A DNA stretch of 64,000 nt from Solidesulfovibrio magneticus RS-1 (GTDB lineage Bacteria; Desulfobacterota; Desulfovibrionia; Desulfovibrionales; Desulfovibrionaceae), in the NCBI RefSeq assembly GCF_000010665.1, contig NC_012796.1, forward strand, positions 1,054,001-1,118,000, written 5' to 3'. The stretch's first letter is position 1. Every line of letters starts with the position of its first letter. Position numbers and translations under genes: made by a program. Below, piece after piece: positions 62,073 to 64,000 of the stretch. Below the pieces are notes generated by a model. It was not told the DNA's origin and made no database searches. It was given only the letters and a program-made list of their open reading frames with translations.

Positions 62073-64000
62073 TTAGAATTTTTCGAAGTCGGAATCTTCC
62101 ATATCCAGATCAATTTTTGCGGTAGATGTTTGTTTTCTGGTAGAGTGAACGACCCGTTGACGACCAGTAGGTAAAGCTTTGGGTATTGAACGCCTTCTGT
62201 TGCCTGTGGTGCCAACTTGGAAGAATTCAATGGTGCTCTGCAGTTGTTCAGCTTGACTTGAAAGTTCTTCGGACGTCGAAGCCATTTCCTCGGAAGCGGA
62301 GGCGTTCTGTTGGACAACCTGATCAAGTTGAGTGATGGCTTTGTTTATTTGGTCTGCACCGGAATTTTGCTCTATGCTCGACGCAGCAATTTCCTGGACA
62401 AGTTCTGCTGTCCTCTGGATGTCTGGGACCATCTTAGTTAACATTTCTCCAGCTTGCTCAGCAATTCGGACACTCGAGGTCGAAAGGTCAGAAATTTCGG
62501 ATGCTGCACTCCCACTACGCTCGGCCAGTTTCCTGACTTCTGCGGCGACAACTGCGAATCCTTTACCGTGTTCACCTGCTCTAGCCGCTTCGATAGCGGC
62601 GTTTAGTGCTAACAGGTTGGTCTGTCGTGCAATTTCTTCAATGATCGAAATTTTTTCAGCGATATTTTTCATGGCGGTCACAGCTGAAATGACAGCTTTT
62701 CCACCTTCTTGAGCGTCTTGTGCGGCTTTGACTGCAATAGACTGGGTTTGCTGGGCATTCTCAGCATTTTGTTTTATGTTTGAGGACATTTGCTCCATGG
62801 ATGAAGAAATCTCTTCAACGCTGGCCGCTTGTTCTGTTGCACCTTGAGACATGCTTTGAGCTGAAGCAGATAATTCTTCTGAACCAGAAGCAACATTCTC
62901 TGAAGCAGATTGAATTTCAGCCACAACCTCACGCAATTTTACAACCATAGTGTTCAGTGAAGCTGCCAATATACCGATTTCGTCTTTTTGATCTATTTCA
63001 AGAGTTTTGGTGAAATCTCCGTTCGACATCGCTTCGGCAAACTGAACACCTTTTTGAACTGGCCCTGTAATTGCTTTTGTTAAAACGACTGAAACGATAA
63101 TTCCAAGGAGAAGGGCGATGGAAAGTCCTACAACCATGGTAGTAGAGGCAGTTCCAAGACTGGTAACTGCTTCTTTCGAAATTTCACTGGTTTGATCCAT
63201 ACCTGCAAGGGAGGTCTGGGCGGCTGCGCTTAAAACTGCTTGGCCAATTTCTGTTCTCTTGACGTTGATTTTTTGCAATTCATTCCAGTTGGCCAAGAGA
63301 TCTGTCATCGCAGATTTATAAGCTTGCGCAGATTCAGAGATAGCTGCTAATTGTCTAAGGTTGTTTTCAACAAAAGTGATAGTTTTGATTTTTGATAAAA
63401 AATCTTCAATTTTTGGAAAGTTGCTCATTGCTGCCTCAAGTACTTTAGGTTCTCTGAGTGCTTGAGCTTTCCAAACGGAAATTCGAGTGTCGTTCCCAAT
63501 GTCAATTACGTCATTGATCAGCGAAATCTTGCTCGACCTTTCTTTCAGTTTATCTTGCGAAACTCCACTAGCAATGTCTTTAGCTAGTGCATCCTCTTGG
63601 TTTTTCAAAAATTCGTTAGCATTTTTAATATAAGCAGTTGCAGAAGTGTCGAGAATTTTTCTATCTTTATCTAAAGCTAGAATTTGGGCAACGGTTTGAT
63701 CGGCAAGTTTCGAATACTCATTAACTTTGCTTTGAGCCAATGCCACGTTTTCTCTCAGTTTTACCAAGTTTTGGTATTTATCAGCGTGGTTTTTTGCTTC
63801 CGATAAGAATTTCTGAACTTGAAAAAGTTCTTTTTTCCCCTCGTCGAGGTATGCTATTTCTTCAGATAGACTGTAGCCTCGCCATGCATACATCGTCAAA
63901 AATGAAGAGCGTTCTATATTGTTCGCAATAGCTACTTCGGGGACATACTCGTCTGATAATTTTTTTGCATTGTGCTCGACTGTGGTCATGTTAAATATGG
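62073..64000 (-). CDS. Methyl-accepting chemotaxis protein (N-terminus outside the window)
   Basis: At least 638 residues are visible; the frame stays open to the window edge, so the Met at 63989 is probably internal and TM1 lies outside. Visible order: helical HBM-like periplasmic domain with [22 protein letters not shown]2 ([20 protein letters not shown]), HAMP, signalling hairpin with [20 protein letters not shown]. There is no PAS, unlike the other two MCPs. By analogy with units 0 and 1 it would be the last gene of unit 2. Confidence 0.93.
   Translation of the reverse strand, partial: IFNMTTVEHNAKKLSDEYVPEVAIANNIERSSFLTMYAWRGYSLSEEIAYLDEGKKELFQVQKFLSEAKNHADKYQNLVKLRENVALAQSKVNEYSKLADQTVAQILALDKDRKILDTSATAYIKNANEFLKNQEDALAKDIASGVSQDKLKERSSKISLINDVIDIGNDTRISVWKAQALREPKVLEAAMSNFPKIEDFLSKIKTITFVENNLRQLAAISESAQAYKSAMTDLLANWNELQKINVKRTEIGQAVLSAAAQTSLAGMDQTSEISKEAVTSLGTASTTMVVGLSIALLLGIIVSVVLTKAITGPVQKGVQFAEAMSNGDFTKTLEIDQKDEIGILAASLNTMVVKLREVVAEIQSASENVASGSEELSASAQSMSQGATEQAASVEEISSSMEQMSSNIKQNAENAQQTQSIAVKAAQDAQEGGKAVISAVTAMKNIAEKISIIEEIARQTNLLALNAAIEAARAGEHGKGFAVVAAEVRKLAERSGSAASEISDLSTSSVRIAEQAGEMLTKMVPDIQRTAELVQEIAASSIEQNSGADQINKAITQLDQVVQQNASASEEMASTSEELSSQAEQLQSTIEFFQVGTTGNRRRSIPKALPTGRQRVVHSTRKQTSTAKIDLDMEDSDFEKF

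Larger units (their letters stand above)
37824..64000. mobile_element. Integrative replicating unit 2 (right end outside the window)
   Basis: Same backbone order as unit 1 starting at the tRNA-Val fragment: variable cassette, GGDEF, recombinases, structured region, primase-helicase, origin, transglycosylase-like, DUF3102-like, activator, DUF6573-like, cargo, MCP. It differs by extra cassettes (38228-38904 and 41926-43083), a different origin iteron and different cargo. By analogy the right end should be a third tRNA fragment upstream of the MCP at 62073, beyond 64000; the chromosome could instead begin after 58.3 kb. Confidence 0.5.

Noticed and set aside
1-64000. CRISPR array, toxin-antitoxin pair, restriction-modification genes, relaxase or type IV secretion genes
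   Set aside because: No evenly spaced repeats with unique spacers and no recognisable proteins of these classes on either strand.

Overview
The window reads as part of a Desulfovibrio-like chromosome (Desulfobacterota). The clues are a GC-rich kdpFAB operon at the left edge, many HBM-type and PAS-type chemoreceptors, a Tll0287-like haem sensor kinase and a tRNA-Val(GAC)-type sequence. The first 2.3 kb (kdp, minus strand) is clearly richer in GC than the rest. From about 2.4 kb on, the window is accessory DNA dominated by two related copies of one mobile unit in direct tandem.

Repeating layout. Each unit begins at a fragment of tRNA-Val(GAC) set in an attP-like region (6.1-6.4 kb; 37.7-38.0 kb; tRNA fragments 31,596 bp apart). 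The order is then: one small variable cassette; a 73-aa protein; a membrane diguanylate cyclase; two Cys-rich Zn-finger-like proteins; a full-length and a short tyrosine recombinase; an HTH/AbrB-like regulator; about 0.95 kb of highly structured non-coding DNA (probable large RNA); a primase-polymerase/RecA-like helicase; an iteron origin; about 1 kb of conserved non-coding DNA; a TGT/DpdA-like transglycosylase; a DUF3102-like protein with a collagen-like N-terminus; a sigma54-type AAA+ activator; a 57-58-aa membrane peptide; a DUF6573-like protein with a small partner. After this comes variable cargo, and the unit ends with a chemoreceptor module. Unit 1 cargo (23-34 kb) is a tripartite hybrid kinase, two CheY-like receivers, a GGDEF protein, a Cache histidine kinase and small unknowns, closed by an MCP at 34.8-37.3 kb. 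Unit 2 cargo (57-64 kb) is an AbrB-like regulator, a haem hybrid kinase, CheV, a small helical protein and an MCP cut by the window edge. The left flank (AbrB-like pseudogene, CheW, MCP) looks like the tail of a third, mostly lost unit next to kdp.

Cargo genes are separated by about 0.3-0.65 kb repeat modules carrying three ordered palindromes (P1 TCCAGTTTACTGGA, P2 AATGGCAGGATCCTGCCATT, P3 GGTCAAAAACGAAA with its inverted copy), most followed by T-runs. Comparing the copies shows a cassette gained or lost exactly at such a module (kinase at 41.9-43.1 kb). The modules therefore look like the joints of a non-integron gene-cassette system that collects signalling genes.

How it may work. The recombinases and attP-like site would move the unit, and the primase-helicase would initiate at the iteron origin. 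The C-terminus of the initiator and the iteron sequence differ together between copies (TTGCAAC versus GTCAAA), suggesting separate replication specificities. The transglycosylase may modify element DNA, and the AAA+ activator may drive the divergent DUF3102-like gene. The cargo would plug into host chemotaxis and c-di-GMP networks. No relaxase, type IV secretion, capsid or CRISPR genes were seen. All function calls are from reading the sequence; no database search was run.
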